The position numbers and the translations under genes are program-made. Positions 1 through 5,346 of a DNA stretch of 5,628 nt are shown piece after piece; position 1 is the first letter of the stretch, and every line of letters starts with the position of its first letter. The notes beneath the pieces are model-generated. The model was not told the DNA's origin. It saw only the letters and a list, made by a program, of their open reading frames with translations, and ran no database searches. Source of the stretch: Tannerella sp. (GTDB taxonomy: Bacteria; Bacteroidota; Bacteroidia; Bacteroidales; Tannerellaceae); contig JAISEZ010000293.1 in assembly GCA_031263835.1 (NCBI GenBank), positions 1 through 5,628 on the forward strand. The letters run 5' to 3'.

Positions 1-164
1 GCATAGAACGGCACGGAATCCGGTACCTCATACGTTTCATATTCCATCTGAATCGTATAATTTACTTCATCCACGTGCTTTTGTATGTGCTTTCCGTTAA
101 AAAAGAGCGAATAACACAAGATGACCGCAAAAAAAGACAATACTAAAGGTTTCATATTTGTCAT
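1..164 (-). CDS. N-terminal part of an unrecognised membrane-anchored or secreted protein (partial)
   Basis: Read on the minus strand, an open frame starts at ATG 164 (alternative in-frame ATG at 155) and stays open to the window edge, giving 54 residues. From the second ATG it begins MKPLVLSFFAVILCYSLFFN. This is a short basic start followed by about 18 hydrophobic residues, so it is a signal peptide or signal anchor. The hydrophilic continuation reads KHIQKHVDEVNYTIQMEYET and then a segment rich in Tyr, Glu and Pro. The Cys in the hydrophobic stretch is not followed by a clear lipobox pattern, so I do not call a lipoprotein. A perfect -7 box lies 47 nt upstream and the bases before ATG 164 are A-rich (AAAGAAAAATGC), which favours the longer start. 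The family is not recognised from this fragment. That it is a real gene is well supported by the promoter, the hydrophobic N-terminus and the open frame. Confidence 0.72.
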   Translation of the reverse strand, partial: MTNMKPLVLSFFAVILCYSLFFNGKHIQKHVDEVNYTIQMEYETYEVPDSVPFY

Positions 165-210
165 GCATTTTTCTTTAGGATGCAATTCCCGGTTATAACG
201 CTGCTTGCAA

Positions 211-218
211 CAAAAATA
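211..218 (-). promoter_or_regulatory. Bacteroides-type -7 box for the leftmost minus-strand gene
   Basis: The minus strand reads TATTTTTG here, a perfect match to the Bacteroidota housekeeping sigma -7 consensus TAnnTTTG. No good -33 TTTG lies at the usual spacing. Transcription would begin near base 204, leaving a leader of about 40 nt before ATG 164. The leader contains the palindrome GTTATAAC (192-199), which also occurs twice upstream of rny. Confidence 0.45.
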
Positions 219-248
219 TTGTGCAATCCCGAAGAAAAATTGGTCGGG

Positions 249-273
249 ATTCAAGGATTTAAAGATTCAAGGG
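249..273. repeat. 8-bp tandem array, three units of ATTCAANN (array 1)
   Basis: Three consecutive 8-bp units are present: ATTCAAGG, ATTTAAAG and ATTCAAGG, followed by G. The same unit forms longer arrays at 2661-2692 and 5540-5571, and all three arrays end in ATTCAAGGG. A word ATGCACAAA (293-301) follows shortly after and also occurs at 5600-5608 beside array 3. This suggests a degraded member of one repeat family. Confidence 0.7.
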
Positions 274-476
274 CGCATTTGAATTGCACCCATGCACAAA
301 GTCGTGCTCATATAATTCATATACAGACCGGCGATTTCTGTGGCGTTTGCCGCGTAATAAATTTCAACTGTATCCGTATCCGTAAGAGACAGGATGATTT
401 TGTTCGTATGTCTTTGTTTATTAGGATATGAAGGCGTGAACTTCTTACCTTTTTTCCAAGTATTTTCTGGCTTTTC
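267..476 (-). pseudogene. Possible gene remnant: 69-codon open frame without a start codon
   Basis: The minus strand is open from the TGA at 479-477 down to the TGA at 269-267. Its 69 codons include NKIILSLTDTDTVEIYYAAN followed by ATEIAGLYMNYMSTTLCMGA. The composition looks protein-like, with alternating hydrophobic residues and acidic Thr-rich turns, but there is no ATG, GTG or TTG before the internal Met codons. Its end and stop codon lie in the 8-bp array. The TTG TGC ATG G stretch near its end matches the repeat element at 5307-5342 in the same orientation. It could be the tail of a decayed gene, a chance frame through repeat-derived DNA, or a gene with a non-standard start. Nothing in it identifies a family. 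Confidence 0.2.
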
Positions 477-534
477 TCAGGTCGAACTGACATTTTCTTA
501 GCACTTCAAAATAAGATTTAGCCCGGATTCGTCC

Positions 535-542
535 TATCTTTG
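535..542 (+). promoter_or_regulatory. Bacteroides-type -7 box of manA
   Basis: TATCTTTG is a perfect match to TAnnTTTG and lies 22 nt before the manA ATG, predicting a very short leader. The extended context CCTATCTTTGCAG is almost identical to the promoter of the next gene (CCTATTTTTGCAG). The expected -33 TTTG is not conserved. Confidence 0.6.
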
Positions 543-564
543 CAGCGTCAAAATTGATAATGAT

Positions 565-1536
565 ATGTACCCACTCATCTTTAAACCCATACTGAAGGAA
601 GTGATTTGGGGCGGGACGGACATCCGCCCTTTCAAGGGATTGGCGCCCGGCGACGAACCCGTCGGCGAAAGCTGGGAACTTTCGCATGTGGAGGGAAATT
701 ACTCTGTCGTGGCCAGCGGCCCGCTGGAAGGACAGACGCTCGACGACCTGATGACCGCATACGGCGCCCTGCTGACCGGCAAAAAGGTCATGCAGCGCTT
801 TGGCCGGACCTTCCCCCTGCTGATCAAATTCATCGACGCCCGCGACAACCTCTCCATCCAGGTGCACCCCGACGACCGGCTCGCCCGGAAGCGCCATCAT
901 TCCTTCGGAAAAACGGAGATGTGGTATGTCGTGAAGACGGCTCCCGGCGCCGCGCTGTATAGCGGATTCCGTCATCCGGCAGATGCCGCCGAATACGTGC
1001 GCAGGGTCGAGGAAGGTTCCCTGATGGAAGCGCTCCGTCGCTATGAAGTGCAGCCGGGCGATGTTTTTTTCCTGCCTGCCGGTCGCGTACACGCCATCGG
1101 AGCAGGCTGTTTCATTGCGGAAATACAGCAGACGAGCGACATCACTTACCGCATCTACGACTACGACCGCAGGGATGCAAACGGGAACAGCCGCGAACTG
1201 CATACCGGTCTGGCGAAGGATGCGATTGACTACACGTTTCATTCCGATTACCGGACGGTTTATACGCCCCGGCCCGATGAAGCCGTCCGGCTGGCGGCGT
1301 GCGACTATTTCACCGTCAACCTGCTGGATCTCTCCCGGCCGGTGACGCGCGATTTTGCCGCGCTGGATTCATTTGTGGCGTATATCTGCATGGAAGGGGG
1401 GCTGACTTTGTGCGACGAACAGCGCAATGAATTGACCGTGCACCGGGGACAAACCGTCCTGCTTCCCGCCTCCGTGCAGTCCGTCACCCTCACGCCCGCG
1501 CCGACAGCTAAACTGCTGGAGACCTTTGTAGAATGA
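565..1536 (+). CDS. manA: Class I mannose-6-phosphate isomerase (phosphomannose isomerase)
   Basis: This cytosolic zinc enzyme interconverts fructose-6-phosphate and mannose-6-phosphate, linking glycolysis to GDP-mannose and derived sugars for glycans, or allowing mannose use. The 323 residues match the short bacterial/Bacillus-type class I length. The N-terminus (MYPLIFKPILKEVIWGG) is the usual family start, supporting ATG 565. The zinc ligands expected for the cupin fold are visible: Gln99 and His101 in IQVHPDD, Glu118 in KTEMWYV, and His176 in GRVHAIGAG. Arg196 in QQTSDITYRIYDYDR (188-202) corresponds to the active-site arginine. The C-terminal part (about 245-323) fits the second cupin-like beta domain. 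A -7 box sits directly upstream and the next gene has its own promoter, so the two need not form one transcript. No defect is seen. The long open frame antisense to it is a shadow. Confidence 0.96.
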   Translation: MYPLIFKPILKEVIWGGTDIRPFKGLAPGDEPVGESWELSHVEGNYSVVASGPLEGQTLDDLMTAYGALLTGKKVMQRFGRTFPLLIKFIDARDNLSIQVHPDDRLARKRHHSFGKTEMWYVVKTAPGAALYSGFRHPADAAEYVRRVEEGSLMEALRRYEVQPGDVFFLPAGRVHAIGAGCFIAEIQQTSDITYRIYDYDRRDANGNSRELHTGLAKDAIDYTFHSDYRTVYTPRPDEAVRLAACDYFTVNLLDLSRPVTRDFAALDSFVAYICMEGGLTLCDEQRNELTVHRGQTVLLPASVQSVTLTPAPTAKLLETFVE

Positions 1537-1599
1537 TTTTTCTCTTTAAACCGGAAAGCAACGACGTTCTCTACTAATCACTAATTGAAATAATATCCC

Positions 1600-1607
1600 T
1601 ATTTTTG
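1600..1607 (+). promoter_or_regulatory. Bacteroides-type -7 box of the glycosyltransferase gene
   Basis: TATTTTTG is a perfect TAnnTTTG match, 25 nt before the ATG at 1633. The 13-bp context CCTATTTTTGCAG differs from the manA promoter at one base. No matching -33 TTTG is evident at the standard distance. Confidence 0.55.
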
Positions 1608-1632
1608 CAGTGGAAGAAATGATTTTTAGCAA

Positions 1633-2709
1633 ATGAAAAAAGTCTCAGTCGTTATTTTGAACTGGAACGGAAAAGCGTTGATGGAGCAGTTTCTGCCGTC
1701 CGTGCTGGCTCACACGCCGGAGGTGGTGGCGGAAATTATGGTAGCGGACAACGGATCGACGGACGGATCGACGGAAATGTTACGGGAAAAGTTTCCCTCG
1801 GTACGGTTACTCCCGTTCGACCGGAATTATGGTTTTGCCGAAGGCTACAACCGCGCCATGGCTGCCGTCGAAACGCCCTGCGCCGTGTTGCTGAACAGCG
1901 ATGTGGAAGTGACGCCGCACTGGCTGGACGAACCGCTCCGCGTGCTGGACGAATATCCCGACGTAGCCGGCGTTCAGCCGAAAATACGCAGCTGGAAACA
2001 CCGGGAGCATTTCGAATATGCGGGCGCCTGCGGAGGGTATATCGACCGCTACGGCTATCCGTTTTGTCGCGGACGGATACTGAACGGCGTGGAAGAAGAC
2101 CGAGGACAGTATGACCGGACGGCGGACATCTTCTGGGCCAGCGGCGCCTGTTTCTTTATCCGTACGGAAGTCTACCGGAAGGAAGGCGGACTGGACGCCG
2201 TTTTCTTTGCCCATCAGGAGGAAATCGACCTGTGCTGGCGGTTGCGTGCGCGCGGTTACCGGCTGCTTTGCACGCCGCAATCGGTGGTATATCACGTGGG
2301 AGGCGCCACGCTGGAGGTCGAGAATCCCCGGAAAACATTCCTCAACTTCCGCAATAATCTCCTGATGATTTATAAGAACATGCCGGACAGCACCCTGCCA
2401 CGGGTGATGCGGGTCAGGCGGTGGCTGGACTGTCTGGCCGCCGGACGGTTTCTGCTGACCGGCCACCTCGCCGGCGCACGGGCCATCTTCCGTGCACGCC
2501 GGGCGTTCCGGCAGTTGAAGAAGACGTATCAGCCCGTTCGCGAGGACAATTTGTCACGCGTTCGCGTAGACCCTGTCCCTGAAATGCTGCCGCGAAACCT
2601 CCTTTTTTCCTGTTACCTGAAAAGGAAAAAAACATTCGCGGAACTGTGTCCGGACGAAAGATTCAATAATTCAATAATTCAAAGATTCAAGGGCGAGCGG
2701 CGGGGATAA
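1633..2709 (+). CDS. Family 2 (GT2) glycosyltransferase, rhamnosyltransferase-like
   Basis: The protein probably transfers a sugar from a nucleotide donor to a growing surface polysaccharide or glycolipid on the cytoplasmic face of the membrane. Its 358 residues begin with the GT-A fold strand KVSVVILNWNG (3-13). The donor-binding motif VADNGSTDGS follows (37-46, Asp39). The metal-site region is LLNSDVEV (86-93, Asp90 in place of a full DxD). The substrate loop FWASGACFFIRTEVY spans 167-181, the catalytic-base region HQEEIDLCWRLRARGY spans 194-209, and VYHVGGAT spans 219-226. These are typical of the WcaE/WbbL-like branch. FRNN at 239-242 precedes a basic amphipathic tail (about 255-300) that may bind the membrane. 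The final ~16 residues and the TAA are encoded by a dispersed repeat (see 2661-2714), so the native C-terminus may have been altered. Donor and acceptor cannot be told. It follows manA by 96 bp but has its own promoter. Confidence 0.93.
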   Translation: MKKVSVVILNWNGKALMEQFLPSVLAHTPEVVAEIMVADNGSTDGSTEMLREKFPSVRLLPFDRNYGFAEGYNRAMAAVETPCAVLLNSDVEVTPHWLDEPLRVLDEYPDVAGVQPKIRSWKHREHFEYAGACGGYIDRYGYPFCRGRILNGVEEDRGQYDRTADIFWASGACFFIRTEVYRKEGGLDAVFFAHQEEIDLCWRLRARGYRLLCTPQSVVYHVGGATLEVENPRKTFLNFRNNLLMIYKNMPDSTLPRVMRVRRWLDCLAAGRFLLTGHLAGARAIFRARRAFRQLKKTYQPVREDNLSRVRVDPVPEMLPRNLLFSCYLKRKKTFAELCPDERFNNSIIQRFKGERRG

Positions 2710-2714
2710 CTGTT
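2661..2714 (+). repeat. 54-bp composite repeat, copy 2: four ATTCAANN units plus GGCGGGGATAACTGTT box
   Basis: Four 8-bp units (ATTCAATA twice, ATTCAAAG, ATTCAAGG) are followed after 6 nt by GGCGGGGATAACTGTT (2699-2714). The segment 5540-5593 has the same architecture and exactly the same 54-bp length. By eye 44 of 54 positions agree, with most differences in the unit ends and the 6-nt linker. This copy overlaps the 3' end of the glycosyltransferase gene, and the TAA in its GGCGGGGATAAC box is that gene's stop codon. Confidence 0.75.
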
Positions 2715-2720
2715 CCGGTT

Positions 2721-2748
2721 GTAGAGACGCGATGCATCGCGTCTCTAC
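2721..2748. repeat. 28-bp perfect palindrome between convergent genes (REP-like hairpin)
   Basis: Each half is GTAGAGACGCGATG followed by its exact reverse complement, centred between 2734 and 2735. Beyond a 3-nt bulge the stem can extend by TCCG (2714-2717) pairing with CGGA (2749-2752). It lies between the stops of the glycosyltransferase (2709) and rny (2785). There it could act as a bidirectional terminator or 3'-end stabiliser for either transcript. Neither side has an adjacent T tract, so it is not a canonical intrinsic terminator. From memory, closely similar GTAGAGACG-type palindromes are dispersed in several bacterial phyla, so this is probably a repeat-family member. Confidence 0.7.
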
Positions 2749-2782
2749 CGGACACGACTGGACTTCTCCCAACTTTCCATTT

Positions 2783-4315
2783 TTACTTGGCGAAACTGAC
2801 TGCGCGCGTTTCGCGGATGACCGTAATCTTCACCTGACCCGGATAGGTCATTTCATCCTGTATTTTCTTCGCTATTTCCATGGACAGGTTTTCCGTATGC
2901 TTGTCGTCAATCTTGTCTGCACCCACGATGACGCGCAGTTCGCGACCGGCCTGGATGGCATACGTCTTGACCACGCCCGGATAGGTCATGGCCAGCTGTT
3001 CCAAATCGTTGAGCCGCTTGATATATGCCTCCACGATTTCGCGACGCGCTCCCGGACGCGCACCCGAAATGGCATCGCATACCTGTACGATGGGGGCCAG
3101 CAACGACTGCATCTCCACTTCGTCGTGATGGGCGCCGACGGCATTGCAGATATCCGGTTTCTCCTTGTACTTCTCGCAAAGTTTCATTCCCAGAATGGCG
3201 TGCGGCAGTTCCGGTTCGTCGTCCGGCACCTTTCCGATGTCGTGCAGCAATCCGGCGCGACGCGCCTTTTTCGGATTCAATCCCAGTTCGGCGGCCATGA
3301 CGGCACACAGATTGGCTGTTTCACGCGCGTGCTGCAACAGGTTTTGCCCGTAGGAAGAACGGTATTTCATTCTCCCAATCATCCGGGTGAGTTCGGGGTG
3401 CAGCCCGTGAATCCCCATATCAATGAGCGTACGTTTTCCCGTTTCCACGATTTCCTCCTCCACCTGCTTATGCACTTTGCCGACAATTTCCTCGATACGC
3501 GCCGGATGAATGCGCCCGTCCTGTACCAGCTGATGCAGCGCCAGACGGGCTACTTCGCGACGGACAGGGTCGAAGCCGGAAAGAATAATCGCTTCCGGCG
3601 TGTCGTCCACAATGATTTCAATGCCGGTCGCGGCTTCCAGCGCACGGATGTTGCGCCCTTCGCGACCGATGATGCGGCCCTTGACTTCATCCGAATCAAT
3701 GTGGAATACCGTCACCGAATTTTCGATGGCCGTCTCTGCCGCCACTCGCTGAATGGATTTGATGACAATCTTTTTTGCTTCCTTGTTCGCCGTCATCTTC
3801 GCTTCCTCCATGATTTCGTTGATGTAGGAGGCCGCGTTTGTTTTTGCTTCATCTTTCAGCGATTCGGTCAGCCGTTCCCGCGCTTCGTCGGCCGAAAGAC
3901 CGGAGATGGTTTCCAGATGTATGATTTCCTGCTGGTGCAGTTTCTCCATGTCCTGCTTCCTCTTTTCAATCAACTGCAACTGATTGTTCAGGCTTTCCTT
4001 TGCGGCGTCCGCTTCCGCCGTTTTCCGCTGCAGCTCCTCCTGCCGCTGGTTGAATATCAGTTCCCGCTGTTTCAGCTTCGCTTCGGCCAGCTGAATTTTT
4101 GCGTTCCGCGCCGAAGCCTGCTTTTCCAGTTCCGATTTCAAGTGCAGGGATTTTTCTTTCACTTCCAGCATCCTGTTCTTTTTCATCACTTCCGTTTCCC
4201 TCTCCGCCGCCTTCAGCAGGATTTTATAACGGTACTTTCCCCAGAAAGTCATTCCGAACCATGCAAGCAGCGCGCCCGCTACAAAGGTTCCCGTTGCCAA
4301 ATATACTTCTGTCAT
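2783..4315 (-). CDS. rny: Ribonuclease Y (membrane-anchored endoribonuclease)
   Basis: RNase Y cleaves single-stranded 5'-monophosphate-type RNA and starts mRNA decay at the inner face of the membrane. The protein has about 510 residues, the normal family length. Numbering from the GTG at 4318, it shows an N-terminal membrane segment (about 5-26), then a long charged coiled coil (about 35-200) rich in Glu, Lys and Gln. The KH RNA-binding domain follows with [10 protein letters not shown] (214-223). The HD metal-hydrolase domain has His330 (LLQHARETA), [12 protein letters not shown] with His359/Asp360, GAHHDEVE (395-402) and [16 protein letters not shown] with Asp415. I prefer ATG 4315 to GTG 4318, because an AGGA at 4323-4326 sits 7 nt before the ATG. 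The gene lies downstream of zapA with a 250-bp gap holding a terminator-like hairpin and a structured element, and no clear -7 box is seen there. It converges on the glycosyltransferase gene. A 564-codon antisense frame over it is a shadow. Confidence 0.97.
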   Translation of the reverse strand: MTEVYLATGTFVAGALLAWFGMTFWGKYRYKILLKAAERETEVMKKNRMLEVKEKSLHLKSELEKQASARNAKIQLAEAKLKQRELIFNQRQEELQRKTAEADAAKESLNNQLQLIEKRKQDMEKLHQQEIIHLETISGLSADEARERLTESLKDEAKTNAASYINEIMEEAKMTANKEAKKIVIKSIQRVAAETAIENSVTVFHIDSDEVKGRIIGREGRNIRALEAATGIEIIVDDTPEAIILSGFDPVRREVARLALHQLVQDGRIHPARIEEIVGKVHKQVEEEIVETGKRTLIDMGIHGLHPELTRMIGRMKYRSSYGQNLLQHARETANLCAVMAAELGLNPKKARRAGLLHDIGKVPDDEPELPHAILGMKLCEKYKEKPDICNAVGAHHDEVEMQSLLAPIVQVCDAISGARPGARREIVEAYIKRLNDLEQLAMTYPGVVKTYAIQAGRELRVIVGADKIDDKHTENLSMEIAKKIQDEMTYPGQVKITVIRETRAVSFAK

Positions 4316-4351
4316 CACTTGTTCCTGTTTTTTTGTTCATATATAAATCAT

Positions 4352-4483
4352 GCGAATCGGCAGCCGGCAGCCTCTTCGAGGGCTGCCGGTCTCCCGCCGG
4401 AGGTTATGGCTGGCCGGACGTTATAACGGTTGACGAAAAGTTATAACGGTTGGCCGACTGTTAACAGCTGTCTGCCGATTCGC
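4352..4483 (-). ncRNA. Candidate structured RNA between zapA and rny (possible 6S RNA or rny leader)
   Basis: Perfect 12-bp inverted arms, GCGAATCGGCAG (4352-4363) and CTGCCGATTCGC (4472-4483), enclose 108 nt and would form a closing helix. On the minus strand, which matches both flanking genes, the interior can fold further. A hairpin with a 9-bp stem plus 2 bp (4364-4389, CCGGCAGCC arm) stacks directly on the closing helix. A small CTCC-GGCG-GGAG hairpin lies next to it. A stem of 9 bp formed by the two GTTATAAC copies can also form, flanked by GGCC/GGCC. A closing helix, large internal loop and side hairpin resemble 6S RNA, and 6S genes lie beside zapA in proteobacteria; I also recall, without certainty, 6S annotations here in Bacteroidales. 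It could instead be the 5' leader controlling rny. The strand is inferred, since the helices exist on both strands. No promoter is seen. Confidence 0.42.
4403..4455. repeat. Direct repeats GTTATAACGGTTG with 20-bp period, plus a degenerate third copy
   Basis: GTTATAACGGTTG occurs at 4420-4432 and 4440-4452, exactly 20 bp apart. A weaker third copy, GTTAT-GGCTGGCC, lies at 4403-4415 and matches the GGTTGGCC extension of the 4440 copy. GTTATAAC is itself palindromic, and a CTGTTAACAG palindrome lies next to the array (4458-4467). A two-helical-turn spacing of palindromic sites fits a protein-binding site on DNA. The copies can equally pair with each other in RNA. Confidence 0.6.
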
Positions 4484-4492
4484 GTAAATAGT

Positions 4493-4533
4493 AAAAACAC
4501 TGTCCCCCTGCGGTATTTCCGTACAGGGCAGTG
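4493..4533 (-). terminator. Intrinsic-terminator-like hairpin after zapA
   Basis: On the minus strand CACTG-CCCTG pairs with CAGGG-CAGTG, with a GGA bulge. An inner CGG/CCG stem carries the loop AAATA. Five T residues follow directly (4497-4493), then ACTATTT. It starts 35 nt after the zapA stop and would end or attenuate the zapB-like/zapA transcript before the structured element and rny. The bulge makes it weaker than a perfect terminator, so read-through into rny is possible. Confidence 0.55.
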
Positions 4534-4568
4534 CGTAAAAAATGCATGTTTCAAAAAAATAGAAAAGT

Positions 4569-4871
4569 CTATTTCTTCAAATATTCATCCAGTTTATCCG
4601 TCCATTGCTGTATTTCCCGGGCGTAAGTTCCCACTTCGTCTTCGGCTTCCAGTCTCAGCACATCCCGCGCCAGATGAATGGCGACCATCGTCAACAGCTG
4701 ATTGTCTTCCAGCGATTTGGAAAAATGCTGCCGGTACTTTACCAGAAGCTGTCCCACCCGCTTCGCAGCCTCGCGATACAGAATTTCCGTCTCTTCGTCG
4801 CCATGCCTGCCGGGTATGTAATACCGTTTCCCGGCCACCTCCAACTTTATGTCAAACCCTTTCCCGTCCAC
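4569..4871 (-). CDS. zapA: Cell division protein ZapA
   Basis: ZapA binds FtsZ in the cytoplasm and bundles protofilaments, stabilising the Z ring. The protein has 100 residues, the usual family size. The N-terminal globular half begins FDIKLEVAGKRYYI (6-19) and continues with GDEETEILYREAAKRVGQLL (24-43), the typical ZapA pattern of a short beta sheet followed by a helix around conserved Glu-Ala-Ala. A long C-terminal helix runs from about 55 to 100 (NQLLTMVAIHLARDVLRLEA) and ends in a coiled coil that mediates tetramer formation. The start is GTG at 4871. No upstream ATG is in frame and the next internal Met is too far in. The upstream coiled-coil gene stops only 3 nt earlier, implying one transcript and probable translational coupling. 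Annotation by pattern; confidence is high because of the genomic context. Confidence 0.88.
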   Translation of the reverse strand: MDGKGFDIKLEVAGKRYYIPGRHGDEETEILYREAAKRVGQLLVKYRQHFSKSLEDNQLLTMVAIHLARDVLRLEAEDEVGTYAREIQQWTDKLDEYLKK

Positions 4872-4874
4872 AAC

Positions 4875-5180
4875 TTATCCGTTTAATAGCGTTATGTAAT
4901 TTATACAAGCATCTATTTCACGCACCAAATTCAACAACCTCTTCCGCGCACGCTTCCCGTCATCTCCCTGTTCGGCAGACAGTACACGCGCCGTCAGCAG
5001 GTCCCCGTATTTCGTCTTCAACGTCTGAAGCTCTTCCTGAACCCGCCGTACGGTTGATTTTTCCTGTTCCAGTTTCTGCGCCAACTCCTCTGTCTCTGCC
5101 TTCCGCGCTTCGCACAGGGCGAGGAGTTCGTTGATTTTTCCATCCAGTGCAGATAACCGCCTGTTCTGTTCTTCGGTCAT
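4875..5180 (-). CDS. Small coiled-coil protein upstream of zapA (ZapB-like)
   Basis: A 101-residue acidic/basic coiled-coil protein begins MTEEQNRRLSALDGKINELL. Heptad-like Leu, Ile and Val positions run to about residue 58 (QEELQTLKTKYGDLL). A linker with GDDGKRARKR follows (72-81), then a C-terminal motif LLNLVREIDACINYITLLNG (82-101). I recall small coiled-coil proteins with such a REID-type ending just upstream of zapA in Bacteroidales. By context a Z-ring accessory role like that of ZapB is likely, but similarity to proteobacterial ZapB is only in architecture. ATG 5180 is chosen over TTG 5201, because the -7 box at 5199-5206 would overlap the longer start. A tiny ATG AAA TGA frame (5185-5177) overlaps the true start by four bases. 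It ends 3 nt before zapA and is the first gene of the minus-strand unit. Confidence 0.8.
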   Translation of the reverse strand: MTEEQNRRLSALDGKINELLALCEARKAETEELAQKLEQEKSTVRRVQEELQTLKTKYGDLLTARVLSAEQGDDGKRARKRLLNLVREIDACINYITLLNG

Positions 5181-5198
5181 TTCATGCCAAATTCGCCA

Positions 5199-5206
5199 CA
5201 AAAGTA
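5199..5206 (-). promoter_or_regulatory. Bacteroides-type -7 box of the zapB-like/zapA unit
   Basis: The minus strand reads TACTTTTG, a perfect TAnnTTTG match, 18 nt before the ATG at 5180. Transcription would start only about 10 nt before the start codon. A TTTG occurs further upstream (5237-5234), but its 27-bp spacing is too long for a -33 box. Confidence 0.6.
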
Positions 5207-5306
5207 AAAAAATGGAACTGAAAAATACGCTGTCAAATACGCTTTTTTTCGCCGGAATGAAAAAACGGCCTGCAACGAAACAGGATATATCCTTGTATCC
5301 AGCCGG

Positions 5307-5342
5307 TTATACTGCGCGCAGCATGGTTTTGTGCATGGACAT
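5307..5342 (+). repeat. 36-bp dispersed element, direct copy 1
   Basis: The segment starts TTATACTGCGCGCAGC and continues ATGGTTTTGTGCATGGACAT. By eye it matches 5501-5536 at 31 of 36 positions without gaps, and the reverse complement of 5594-5628 at about 30 of 35. It is followed after 4 nt by a 7-bp tandem array, just as copy 2 is followed by an 8-bp array. Confidence 0.75.
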
Positions 5343-5346
5343 CCTA

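Noticed and set aside
249..273. CRISPR array (also the arrays at 2661 and 5540)
   Set aside because: The units are 8 bp with no spacers, and there are no cas genes.
180..431. 83-codon plus-strand frame left of manA
   Set aside because: It crosses the minus-strand promoter and the 8-bp array, is rich in Cys, His, Ile and Arg without pattern, and has no promoter of its own.
445..1242. 265-codon frame on the minus strand opposite manA
   Set aside because: It is antisense to a complete manA with all zinc ligands, has no recognisable motif and no promoter, and reads through the manA promoter region.
1752..1775. Perfect 12-bp tandem duplication CGGATCGACGGA in the glycosyltransferase
   Set aside because: It encodes the conserved GT2 motif GSTDGSTE with repeated codons. 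The protein motif is normal for the family, so the DNA repeat needs no further explanation.
1807..2466. 219-codon frame on the minus strand opposite the glycosyltransferase
   Set aside because: It is a shadow of a well-supported GT2 gene and shows no domain or promoter.
2721..2748. Canonical intrinsic terminator
   Set aside because: The hairpin is perfect but neither strand has a T tract right after it, so it is listed as a palindromic repeat instead.
2732..4426. 564-codon open frame on the plus strand opposite rny
   Set aside because: It is exactly antisense to a complete RNase Y gene with all KH and HD motifs. Its translation is rich in Phe, Arg, His and Gln in the pattern expected of a complement of coiled-coil codons. 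Its beginning passes through the palindrome.
5181..5201. Seven-codon N-terminal extension of the zapB-like protein from TTG 5201
   Set aside because: The TTG lies within the -7 box TACTTTTG, so it would not be transcribed from that promoter; ATG 5180 is better.
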